Below, piece after piece: positions 26,163-36,541 of a stretch of 64,000 bases of DNA. The notes below the pieces were generated by a model. That model made no database searches and had not been told where the DNA came from. It saw nothing but the letters and a program-made list of their open reading frames with translations. Source of the DNA: Thamnaconus septentrionalis (taxonomy: Eukaryota > Chordata > Actinopteri > Tetraodontiformes > Monacanthidae); the NCBI GenBank assembly GCA_009823395.1, contig CM020506.1, positions 5,046,501-5,110,500 on the forward strand, given 5' to 3'. Numbering within the stretch: position 1 is the stretch's first letter; every line of letters starts with the position of its first letter. Made by a program: the position numbers and the translations under genes.

Positions 26163-26354
26163 CGCCGGATCCCGCCGCGGCTCGGGTCCGATCCGGGAGC
26201 AGCACCGACCGGCCCTGACGGAGCGCGACGCCTCTCCGGGGACTCCGGGTGCCAGATCAGAGACCAGCGGGTCTCTGGTGCGAGCCGGTGAGGCAGCCAC
26301 TTCACAGATGTTGGGGCGGGAGAGGAGGGAGGGATGAAGTAAGGAAGGAAGGAG

Positions 26355-26385
26355 GTGGGAGGAGGAGGAGGAGGAGGAGGAGGCG
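26355..26385. repeat. GGA microsatellite in copine 5' region
   Basis: A run of GGA/GAG triplets upstream of the copine start; CCT on the sense strand. Confidence 0.9.
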
Positions 26386-26949
26386 TGAGTGGAGAGCAGC
26401 GGCACAGACACACTTGGTTAACACTCCATGCGGCATTAACTGAAACTAAGACGAGGAAAGAAAGGAAAGAAAAACGTGTATGTTTCTACGCTCGTGCCGT
26501 GTCGGAGGTGAGTGTTGCACATGACACGGAGAGGTGGACCCCCCTCTGCTCTTTGTCTCCAGTCTGCGCGCACCGCGGAGCGCAAGAGGAGGAGAGAAAA
26601 GGCGAGATTCTCTCAAACACACCCATCCTCCTCCCACACGGAATCACACTCCAGTGCTGGCAACCCTGCCCAACCATGTCCCTCATACTGCTGCTGCTGC
26701 TGCTGTCACACTGCACACAGCCTCCGCTTCCTTCGCTATCACTGTTTGTGTGAGTGTCGTTCATTGTCATGGCAATTCATTTGCGCAATGATGCTATTTA
26801 AGACTTTATGGTTGTTGCTGTTGCAGCTGTTGTTGTTTTGAACTGTTATAAAAGCCTATTGTCAGATTAGACGAGCCACCAAACCAAGAGGGCTTCACAC
26901 AGGACGAATGGCGTGGGGGAAAAAACACTTGTTTGTTCATGGTGTACTT

Positions 26950-26970
26950 GATCTATCTATCTATCTATCA
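26950..26970. repeat. ATCT tetranucleotide repeat
   Basis: Five ATCT units. Confidence 0.9.
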
Positions 26971-27129
26971 GCTGGAACTATTTTACCTCCCCTAAAGTAT
27001 TATGATGGAGGTTATAAATATCCAGCCTTTAAAAAAACATCCATTATATCAGCATTTGTTTTCAATATGTAGAAGAAGTACTTTAAAGCGGATATAGAAA
27101 AATAAGAAAGAAAAAAGAGAAGGAGAGAG

Positions 27130-27131
<2 letters not shown>

Positions 27132-27177
<46 letters not shown>
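27132..27177. repeat. GA microsatellite
   Basis: About 23 GA units; complementary to the CT repeat about 540 bp downstream. Confidence 0.95.
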
Positions 27178-27182
<5 letters not shown>

Positions 27183-27718
27183 GCGGAACTTGTGCAGTGA
27201 AAAAAGAGGGGGGACCAAATCAGCACCAGAGAAGTGGACAGCTCCCCGAGGAACCGTTCTGCTCTGCAAAAAAAAAAAAAAAAAAGTGTTTTAGTATCTA
27301 AAATAACTGGGAAATAGTTGTAAAAATGAACCGAAGATGATAAAAATGGAAGAAAAAAATCACTGCACATTTAGATGGCATTCCTCAAAGCTGAAAAGAA
27401 TTAAAAAAAAAAAAAAAAAAAAAGGAAAAACAGTCACCAATTAAAATGTATTCACGCTGGCTCTGTTAAAAAGATCAATTTTAATTACAAGAAGGGAATT
27501 ACATGGACATTCAATGGACAGCATCCCCAGTAGAATGTTGTGTGCCACTTAGACCTGCCCCACGTAAAAACATAATTATTATGTTAAACTGCTGCAGTAC
27601 GCTTGCCAACACACTGATTGTTTTTTTCCTCTTCATTTCTGAATAACTTCAGGACCTGAATGCTGATGGTGTGTGTAGTAAATGTTTCCCTGTTTATCTC
27701 CCTCCTCCTGAAGGCATG

Positions 27719-27720
<2 letters not shown>

Positions 27721-27773
<53 letters not shown>
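27721..27773. repeat. CT microsatellite
   Basis: About 26 CT units; complementary to the GA repeat upstream. Confidence 0.95.
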
Positions 27774-27775
<2 letters not shown>

Positions 27776-28574
27776 TCCTCCTTTTAATGTTTGTGCAAAG
27801 GTCAGATGCATTATATGTACATACATGCGAGCGATGGATAAACCACAAAACAGCTGTTTCTGTTGCTTAAAGGGTTAGGTCACTCTAAATTTAAATTTCA
27901 TATATTTGCCATTCAGTATGTTAATACAGGCTCCTGTGGAGGAGAAGAATGTAAATCCATAGAAAAAAATAAGCTTCAACATGCCTTCATCACAGTAGCA
28001 TACAAATCAGTTGTTAACTACTGGTATTTCGAGTCTAATTGGCCTGCTTAGTCTTCAAGATGCTTGAATGTCATCACACATCAAGCTGTGTTGGAAACGT
28101 ACCATGTTTTTTTCAGTTGTTTGGAGGGAACAGTTGCTATGGGCCTCAATTTTCCAGGTGAATTCAGTCCATTGTGCTATGTAAAACTCCACAGTAGTTA
28201 CACAGATTTGCTATTTAATGCCATGCTTGAAAAAAAAAAAAAGCCTTTTGAGAACTTCGCTTCATGATTTTGGTACAATAATTGTTTTTGTTTGTTTGTT
28301 TGAAGCATTTACCTCCGACTATTGGCAAACTTTTTACCTGTTTGAAAGAAAAGGCATGAAATTTCTTCTCTCCTGCTCTGCCTGTCATTCCTTCTTCTAC
28401 ATATCACACAGCTGTAAATCTTCTTACCTGCTTTATAAAAGGCGGTGGTGGCAGCAGCAGCAGTAGCAGCATACAGCTCTCTCCTGCACACACCACCTAA
28501 TGTCTGGATTCCTGAAATCACTTTAGAGCGGCACAGGACGCTTCTGCCCACTCAACCCTCCGGCTCAGGATTAG

Positions 28575-28578
<4 letters not shown>

Positions 28579-28633
<55 letters not shown>
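28579..28633. repeat. CA microsatellite
   Basis: About 27 uninterrupted CA units in the intergenic region. Confidence 0.95.
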
Positions 28634-28635
<2 letters not shown>

Positions 28636-30794
28636 TATTTCTTTAAACATAGGCAGGTGGATGAAAACAACAAAAACAACAATGACTTCCTCTCATATGG
28701 TGCCTAAACAGTGAGGCACATGCATGTACCAACACATCCCATTCTATCTTTGGATAATTCTGTATTTTAAGCGCCCTGTGTTTAGTGTGGGGGAGGACGT
28801 TATTGCAGATGTTCCAAGAAGTGGGTTGGCAGGAGCAGAGCCAGAAGATGAGGTTGTTGTTTAGGGTGGAGGGGGGGCAGCCGAGATACGTTTTATTCCA
28901 AAAATGAAATGGGAAAAAAAAATGAGAGGAGAAGACAGGACGTCTACATGGGCTCCTTTCCCTGCAGCAAAAACCAGTGGCACGAGCAGGAATCCATCTA
29001 AATTTCAATCCACTCACGATAAACACTTTGACAGCCAGATGTGACCGGAACTGGCGGCGCTCCAGTCAACAGTTGTCAATTCAGAGCAAATAACCCAGAA
29101 ACAGTCACTGGTGAAACCAGCTGCACTGACTGGCAAAAAAAGTGGGGGCAGGTCTTGCATTCAGCCAAAGCCAATAGCATGTATTCGTTGTTTTTTTCTT
29201 TTAATATCAGCCAAATTCCTTGGAGCACAATTAGGAGGACAAATAATACAGCTGTGTTTTTGTCGCGTAACCGTAAAACATTAAATATAACCTTTAAAAA
29301 AAAATCGATTGTCCTCTCATTCCGCTGGGCACGGAGGTGGTCAAGGCTTTGTGCCGCGGCTCACATTAATAACACCGTGGTGCATTCAGTTGTCCCGTCG
29401 CCTCCTCCTCCTCCCTCCTTTCTCTTCCTGCTTCCTGTAGTTTCCCCAGCGCTAATTACTGTGTTTATGCCTACTTGCGTCATGCCGTCCAAGAAAATCG
29501 CCTATCTGGGGGCAATTATGCAAAAAACAGATAAATGTACTGTCACGCACGTGGAGCGACTCGGAGTGAAAGTGTGGGCCGTTTAATTCCCTTTGAATCT
29601 GGCAAATACAGGCGTCCTGCTCTCTGCTGCTCAAAAACAGACACACGGCAAAAAAAATTGAGCCCTTAATGTGTTTTTAATGTCACGCCTCATACGCAGG
29701 GAAATGATTAGTAAATACTCATAAATCATCGGCTCTGTTGATATTTACAGTCAACTTGTGTCGCACACTTGAAAGGCAGACTTTTCTGATTCCTTATCAG
29801 CTAAATATATAAACTGTGGCGGCGTGCGGAGGTAAAGAAACGGATCAGCAGTTCCCTCTAAGTGGGAGTTTTTTCTCTCTCTCTCTCCTGACTGACAGTT
29901 TTGCCTCATCGGAAAACTGTGTTGCACCCCACTTAGAGTGAAACGTCTCCCACGACGCAACCGTGTTTGTGTTTTCAGAGCTCATTATGGCGAAGACTTC
30001 ATTTTCAGAAAATAGACCACACAGTCGGCCCTGCTGCATGAGGAAAACATGATTACGCTTTTTTGTCCCCGTCAACATAAGACGGTCTCGCTCCTCTCTT
30101 ATATTTAACTGGCCAGCAGGTCGCAGCGGCCAGCTGCTAACACATGGCATCTTGTAATGTGCAGCCAGAACATGCCGGGACACAAAGAAATTAAAACAAA
30201 GCAGCCGACTTCCACATATGGGAACACCTAAAGCGCCGCTCATTAGCGCAGTAATGGCCGATTTGTGCAGCTGAAGCAAACACCAGGAATTTCCGGGTTG
30301 TGTGGAGAGACGATTGAGTCGGGAGGGAAGTGGGGGCGGCTTCGATAAACCTCCTCGGTTGAAAGGGGCCACATGTTCTCTCCCGGAGCGTAATCCCGCA
30401 CAGTGGCCCAGCAGTTTTAATCCAGAATCAAAATCCCTCCTAAGGCGGCAAAACATCACAGGCAGAGCCGCCGTGAATGGCTGCTCCCAGGTCGCCAAAC
30501 ACACAGACAGAAGGAGCCACAGTCGGGGAAAACAACACCCACATTCATGCCATTATGTGTGGGGGAGCGACGGCGACACGGGTGGCTGATTGACTGGCTG
30601 ACGGCCTGTTGCTCGCTCAGCTTGCGCACCAACGGTGGGTTCGCTCGAAGAGGTGGGCGGTGGATTAAAGTGCGCTGCGAAAACACCAGCACATGTTGGG
30701 CGGATACTAACTTCGAAGTTAAAAAAGGGGGGCGGGGAGGGAGACAATAAAAATGTAAAATGAACTATTTTTATCAATGTCTTCCAGGGCTGTC

Positions 30795-30924
30795 GAGCCA
30801 TTCTGTGTGGAGATTGCATGTACTTCCCATGTAGGTTTCCTTCAGACTCTCCAGCTTCCTCCCACAGGCCACAGGAAGGCGCATCAAGTGAAACGGCAAC
30901 TGTGAATTGTCATATGAGGCAATG

Positions 30925-30977
<53 letters not shown>

Positions 30978-31109
30978 TTGTCTGTGTTGGCCCTCCACTG
31001 AACTGGTGATTTTTCCACGGTGTAACCCAGCTTTCACCCCAAGACAGCTGGGATAGGCTCGAGTGTAATGCTAGAAAATGGATGGATGGATGGATGGATG
31101 GATGGATGG
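30795..31109 (+). mobile_element. Fish interspersed repeat with GGATGG tail
   Basis: Contains the recurrent teleost motifs TGTGTGGAGATTGCATGT, CTTCCTCCCACAG, GTTGGCCCTCCACTGAACTG and ACAGCTGGGATAGGCTCGAG, ending in a GATG repeat. A GT repeat has expanded inside it (30928-30976). The copy lacks its 5' part. Confidence 0.75.
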
Positions 31110-32730
31110 TGACACCTGAGCGCCCCAGAAATGAGTCTATCAACTCTTCACCTCTATAGCATCATCCACATTTCAAAAAGCTCAAGAAAAAACGCACAAC
31201 TCTGGATGTCACCCCTCTGTGACATCACAGAGTGACTGCGTTCTGAACCCTTTGTGTGTGTGTTTGCACGCATACCTTACCGTTCGCCCACAGGGAGGCT
31301 CAGATTCAGCAGCTGAGGTTCAGGCGGATGTGACGTGACTCCGCCCACGTTCACACGATCCTTGGTGCTCTCCAAGAGAAGGTGGAATTCTGCTGAACCA
31401 CTCTGATACTTCACTGCAGCTGCAAGTCAGGTGGTGCTCCGGTCCTCTGATGCAGAACTAACATTTTTTCCTTTTCCTTCAAAACACGTCCAAAGGTCCA
31501 ACAAAGCATGGGTTTTAGCAGGAGGCTGCAAACAGAGGGTTGTTATATGTTTCTTGCAGCACATCAGCACAAAGCGTTGGCTCCTATGAAGCAGAGAAAA
31601 AAAAAAAGCTTTGGTCAGTGGGCATGTCTGTTTCGCCATCAAGTGCAGAAGATGAGAGTGAGGAGCAGAAGGAGAAGGCAAAGTTTCCATCAAGGACATT
31701 TTAAAGAAGCCAAGAGACGCTGTTCCGCTCACTGGCCATTATTTCACCTCCTAAAGCCGCTTTGATACCAACTCCATAAAATTTATCTCGGTTAAGTGCT
31801 GCCCATAAATACTGCGGGCACTTTCCAGTTACACCAACTCAGGGAACAACAAAAGACGTGAAAGGCCACCTGTCGTAAAAACACGCCAACAGACTAAAAC
31901 GTGTCTGAGTCGCCAGGAGAAAGCGGGAGCGCCGGAGTGGATTTAAGAAGTCAGGAACCCATGAAAACTGGCAGACCGACTGGAAGTGGAACAGATGCTG
32001 GCGAAACGGGGAACACAGGTGGTGAAGACAGTGAATCGGTGAAGCAGCAGACGGTGATAGTGGGAGCAGCCGGCCAGATGTTCCCTCCTCACAGCTCGTA
32101 CGCCGAGCTGGGGCTCGACTGCACGGCAGAATTTGCCGTACAGACACACAACTCAGCTCAGCTCAACTCAAGTTCGTTACTTCGCCATTTGAAGGGTGTA
32201 CATTGCAATTACTATTATTTTGTTCTGATCAATACACACAGCCGTTTAAGTGCAGTAAGCTGTGTGACTTCCACCTGTAGCTGATATGATAAATGATAAA
32301 TAGCTGATTCACTTGTTCGTCCTCCTTTAACTGAACTTAGGTCTGATCAGACAACATTTTGTTGTTTGTTGTTTGAAAGCTATTTCCTTTCATCTCGTTC
32401 CTCTTTATCATCTTATAGTTGCTTTAAAAAAAAACACCTTTTTGTCTCACAACACTCCACCTATTACGAGCTGGACAATGTTTGACAGGACGGCTGTGAT
32501 AACGGATCGAAAGTCCAACCGCGTGCGTTTCTTTCTTGTCTGATCAACCTTCACACCTCACACACCTGCTCCTCGCTGTGAGTCACGCTGGCTGCGGACG
32601 TCTTAAAATAATCTCCCTCTGCTCCGTCTAGGGAGCCTTCTCTTTCTTTGAATCCATGCTCCAACACGTGCGCCTGGTGGCTTCAGAGGGCATCTAGCTA
32701 GTGCGTGGAGGCTTCCTGGTGTGCCGCATC

Positions 32731-33018
32731 ATGGCGGAACTGGCCGTCTACCCGGCCGTGGCCCTGCTCTACTTTTTCGGAGTGTCCAAAGCCTCGCGGG
32801 ACGACCGGGTGGAGCTGGACGACCGGGCGTCGCTCAACGTCTTCTGCCTGTTCGTGCTGGCTCAGCCACTGTGCCTGGTGATTGGAGGATACACCGGCAT
32901 GGCCACGTACACTCTCACAGCTTTGGTCTCCTTCTACTTCCTGCCTTGGAAGAAGGCAACGCAGCAGCCTGACAAGGAAAAGGACTCAAAGAAGAAGAAG
33001 AAGAAGAAGTCGGAATAA
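32731..33018 (+). CDS. Small two- or three-pass membrane protein, 95 aa, unknown family
   Basis: A single-exon frame starting MAELAVYPAVALLYFFGV with a good start context (ATCATGG). Hydrophobic stretches lie at about residues 4-18, 36-51 and 53-73, separated by a charged loop (KASRDDRVELDDR). The tail (74-95) is strongly basic and ends in a seven-Lys run then SE; AAG repeats encode it. The frame has high GC and CpG content and third-position bias, unlike the random frames nearby. The polylysine end would suit an ER-membrane protein with its tail in the cytosol, but that is inference. The frame also runs upstream in phase to 32701 without an ATG. A polyadenylation signal follows at 33705. It lies tail-to-tail with kif21b. 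It may be a real single-exon gene, a last exon, or a retrocopy. I do not recognise it. Confidence 0.65.
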   Translation: MAELAVYPAVALLYFFGVSKASRDDRVELDDRASLNVFCLFVLAQPLCLVIGGYTGMATYTLTALVSFYFLPWKKATQQPDKEKDSKKKKKKKSE

Positions 33019-33704
33019 TTGACTGCCGACTATTGTGTGTGTTGAAAAGAAGAGGCGTCACACTGAAGCTCTGCAGGGTTTCTCCTCCAGCGGTCGGAAG
33101 CAACAATCAGTCACTCACCCGGGACCCTCAGCGCCTCAAAATCTGCTGAAGAAGTGAAAAATTTCACAAAGCAGTTACGAGGTTTAGTAAAAACTGGCAG
33201 ATTTCTCTTTATATTAATGCACAACAGCCCAAATCCAAGTATTATGTACTGAAAATGCAGCTTTGTAAAGTGGTTTTGTCATTAATCTCTGTGTTTTTCT
33301 TCAATGCAAATGATCTCAGAAGAAGTGAAATTCAGTGAAATTTCAGGATTTGTGGAAACATATTTTGTATATTCCGCCTATCCATAAGTCGATACCTTTA
33401 TGTTTAAAGCATGACTGACAAAACAAAGGGGGGATGTTTTCTTGGCTGAACTTGGCCGTCACTTCCTGGAGCCTGTTTGTGCTCACTGGCAACTTCACAG
33501 CGAAGACGAGGACTCAGGAAGAGTCCTAATGTGTTTACCGGAGGGGCTGGCATGCAGACTTTGACTCCTGCGGACGACAGACTCTTGGCGATAAGCTAAT
33601 CGGCTTTAGCAGCACATGCACACACACCTACTCGGCGGACGAACGTGTGTGTGTGTGTGTGTGTTCTCGGTGTCAGTCCTCTGGCGGAAATAAGCTGGGG
33701 AGAC

Positions 33705-33710
33705 AATAAA
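33705..33710 (+). terminator. Candidate AATAAA polyadenylation signal for the 95-aa frame
   Basis: The first plus-strand AATAAA downstream of the stop at 33018, giving a 3' UTR of about 0.7 kb. It is followed almost at once by a genomic A run, which could also be the remnant tail of a retrocopy. Confidence 0.4.
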
Positions 33711-34055
33711 TGAAAAAAAAAAAATGTGCAGCTGCTCCTTTAAAATTCAAACCTAATCTGATCAAAGATCTGGATCGACTGTTTCTGTGCTAGTATGAAA
33801 TTAAATGAAATTAAATGATTTCTCTCCAGTCTTGAGTCTAAGCTCAGGTAAAGTGCTGCTGCAACATCTCTCATCCATGTGCAGAGCTGCAACAGTCATT
33901 AAGGAGTCATTAATGCCTCAAAACAACACAAGAAAGCGACTGATCTTCACATGAATGAAAGAGTCCTCAACATCCAGGACTTAAACTACCCACTGCTACC
34001 CAGGAACCAAAATGCGATGAAAGCAGTGTGAGGTCGGGGAAAAAACAAAACAGCA

Positions 34056-34058
<3 letters not shown>

Positions 34059-34094
<36 letters not shown>
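34059..34094. repeat. GT microsatellite
   Basis: About 18 GT units. Confidence 0.95.
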
Positions 34095-34097
<3 letters not shown>

Positions 34098-35384
34098 AAT
34101 TATCCGTCCTTTACATGAATGACTGTGTCCCTGTGATGAGGCTCAGTGTAGCGATGCTGCATTTGTCTGTTTGTCTCTGTGTGTATGTGAAAGAGAGAGA
34201 AAGAGAGAGCTGTGCAAAATGGAACTCATAAGACAACAGTGTGTGTAACATGGGATTAGCTCGTGCTGTTCAACTGATCTTCTGAAGGCTTTGTTCAGTT
34301 GTGGTGCAGACACTCACAGCGAGGATCTGACAGACAGCGAACTCTTTGTTTTCAGACTAATTAATTTCTTTTCTCCACATCTCACTGCTGTTTTCTTTTC
34401 TCTCATAACCTGAAATTGGATGTACGCAGGCCTATTTTGTTTGTTTGGTTTTTTTACGAGAGACTGAGCCCAGCGGAAGGCTGGTTCGAATGAATATCTA
34501 ATCAGCCAATCACAATGGCTGCATCGTCACCTCATTAAGTGTCGGACCCGCCCACTGACATATTGATCTCCTGATGCTCTCAGTTTTAACCTGTTAGAGT
34601 GATAAATATGAGAACTCTCTCCCTGAGCTGGAAGTTCGGGTTGATTTTACACTCACACTGTGACTGGTGCATGAAAAATAAAAAAAAAAAAAGAATTGAT
34701 GGACCAGCGAGTGACTCAGTGGAGGGTTGCAGTGGAATGAAACAGAAACAGACAGAAACAGTCATTATAGGTGCTTGTACTGTATTTATACACCGAGCGA
34801 GCTGATGGATAACATAGAGCCAGGGCGTAATGGGGCTTGTGAAAGTTTTGTTTCTGAACGGCATTTCCAAAAGCCGGAGTTTTTTTCTTCCCACCTCGCA
34901 TGTCTCCCCTCCTGCGAGACGTTAATGGCAGTCGTACATCACAGTTCCGCCATCTCTTGTCGCTGCCGGGACGAGCGCAGCCTAACACGAGTTAATGATC
35001 GGGGGTTTGCAAAGGAAATGAAGATGTACGACTTTTCCAGTGTGCCTCTCCAGCCCTGGAGTGGAGAGTAATGCATCTGGATGAAAAAGGGGCCTTCCCA
35101 CCCCGATGTCTGCATTTATAATCCCCTAAAACCTGTTGGACTCCTCGTCCCAAGTGATCAATAAACTGCTCGACCCTCTGCTGAACTGGATCTGGGGTTT
35201 TTTTTCTCCTCAGCCGCTTGTGCGGAACAGAGGGAAAAAAAGAAAGAAAATGTATGTTGGAAAATCTCAATTATTCTAGGAGTGTAAAAGGCCAAAATAA
35301 ATAAAGGTTCATTAAGCACAAAAAAGACAAATTACAGAACATTAAAAAGATCAGCAGCAACAAGACGGCAATGTTTTCACCTCG

Positions 35385-35390
35385 TTTATT
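35385..35390 (-). terminator. kif21b: Candidate kif21b polyadenylation signal (AATAAA on minus strand)
   Basis: On the minus strand an AATAAA is preceded by an AU-rich stretch typical of 3' UTR ends and followed within about 30 bases by a T/G-rich segment. It is the most convincing 3' end left of the last exons. Another AATAAA lies near 37003. Use of this site implies a 3' UTR of about 5 kb. Confidence 0.5.
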
Positions 35391-36498
35391 TCTTTGAGGG
35401 AAAGTTGCTTCATTAAATAATTATTTACAGTATTTACAATAAGAAATTTTACATGGCTTGGTCACATGCACATTGTCGTTTTTGTTTTGTTTTTTTCTAA
35501 AAAAAAAAAAAGAAAAAGAAAAAGAAAAGTATATACACACATTTACACTCGTCAAAGAAGAGGGACTAGTCTGTGCAATGAAAGGCACACCTGACCTTTG
35601 ACCCTGCTTTTTTTCTTCTTCTTCTTTTGCTTCTTCATTTAAATGTCCCCATGGTACGTAGCTGACTGTCACATGGTGTTTGCGAGGTGACAACACACAC
35701 CTGGAGGGGGAAAAAAAAGACGATACGATACAACGCGAGCAGCTGCATGGGAGGACGAGAAACGTGTCGGTGCGCGGCGGCGCTCTTGGAAAAGCACCGC
35801 AACTGTGTTTGTGAGTCAATGTGACTCGAAACACAACGCACGGCAACAACGTGCAAACGCAACGACGAGCGGCGTCCTCGGCGGGGGCAGACATTCGTTA
35901 CTTCATTCGAGCTGTTAAGGCCTGTTGGCTGAGGCACGAGGCTAATAAAGCGGAAACACGGGCCGTCCCATTGGCCGCGGCGTGTTAAGGGGCGGGGCCT
36001 ACAAACGCTACAGCAGCCGCTGAACGCCGAGAGGTTTTGATTGTCTGCAAAAAAAACCCAGGCCGCTGAAAGTCTCACTTTTTTTAGCCACCTGCTCGAC
36101 TCCGACAGAGTTTCCTGAACAGCTTTTAAAAAGGCTTTTTACTCGACGAAAAGCGCACAGGAGGAGAAAGCATTCATCTGCAGCCGTGAGCGTGCGTGGC
36201 AGAGACAGAGAGGGGGGGAGGGAGAGGGAAGAGGAAGACTCTACAATCTAAACAGGGTTTCTTTAATCAATTAAGGGAGCGTCGCGCGCCACAGCTAAAT
36301 CTGAATTCACTGGTAATCAATCTGCCGCGTCTCCCGCCGGCCCTGCTTTTGTTATTCCGCGGTGCCGACGGGAGGACGCTTTGTTTCGCCCGCTTCCCAT
36401 CGATTGGTTTCATTGTAAAAGCGCATAAGTTACGGAGCGGCAAGTGAAAGTGAAAGTGTGGCTTTCAGCTTGATGTTGTCGGTGCAGATGCACACTTT

Positions 36499-36540
<42 letters not shown>

Positions 36541-36541
36541 G
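36499..36541. repeat. Compound CT/CA microsatellite
   Basis: A CT run passing directly into a CA run, within the probable kif21b 3' UTR. Confidence 0.9.

Larger units (their letters stand above)
25975..26420 (-). promoter_or_regulatory. CpG-rich 5' region of the copine gene
   Basis: CpG density rises sharply around exon 1 and just upstream, in contrast to the AT-rich intron to the left. No clear TATA box is visible, which fits a CpG-type promoter. A GGA repeat (sense CCT) at about 26355-26385 probably lies in the 5' UTR or core promoter. The exact start site cannot be told from sequence. Confidence 0.5.
26421..32730. other. Intergenic region upstream of the copine
   Basis: No gene recognised. 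It contains GA and CT repeats that are mutually complementary, a long CA repeat, a CTG run near 26689-26706, an ATCT run, an interspersed repeat ending in GGATGG units (30795-31109) and a possible fish repeat starting near 27868. CpG content increases again towards 32.6 kb, before the small plus-strand frame. Confidence 0.7.
33019..35384. other. Region between the 95-aa frame and the kif21b 3' end
   Basis: Probably the 3' UTR of the small frame up to about 33.71 kb, then intergenic DNA with two GT repeats (33642-33664 and 34059-34094). No further gene seen. Confidence 0.6.

Noticed and set aside
27868..28260. Possible dispersed fish repeat starting AAAGGGTTAGGTCACTC
   Set aside because: Only the first bases resemble a known repeat start from memory; the rest did not match anything I could support.
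29041..29586. 181-aa open frame on the plus strand
   Set aside because: No recognisable domain, no codon bias, no splice context, and composition like the surrounding non-coding DNA.
29845..30504. 219-aa open frame on the minus strand, the longest in the intergenic region
   Set aside because: Reads as random composition with no domain or good start context. CpG-rich DNA lowers stop frequency and can open such frames by chance.
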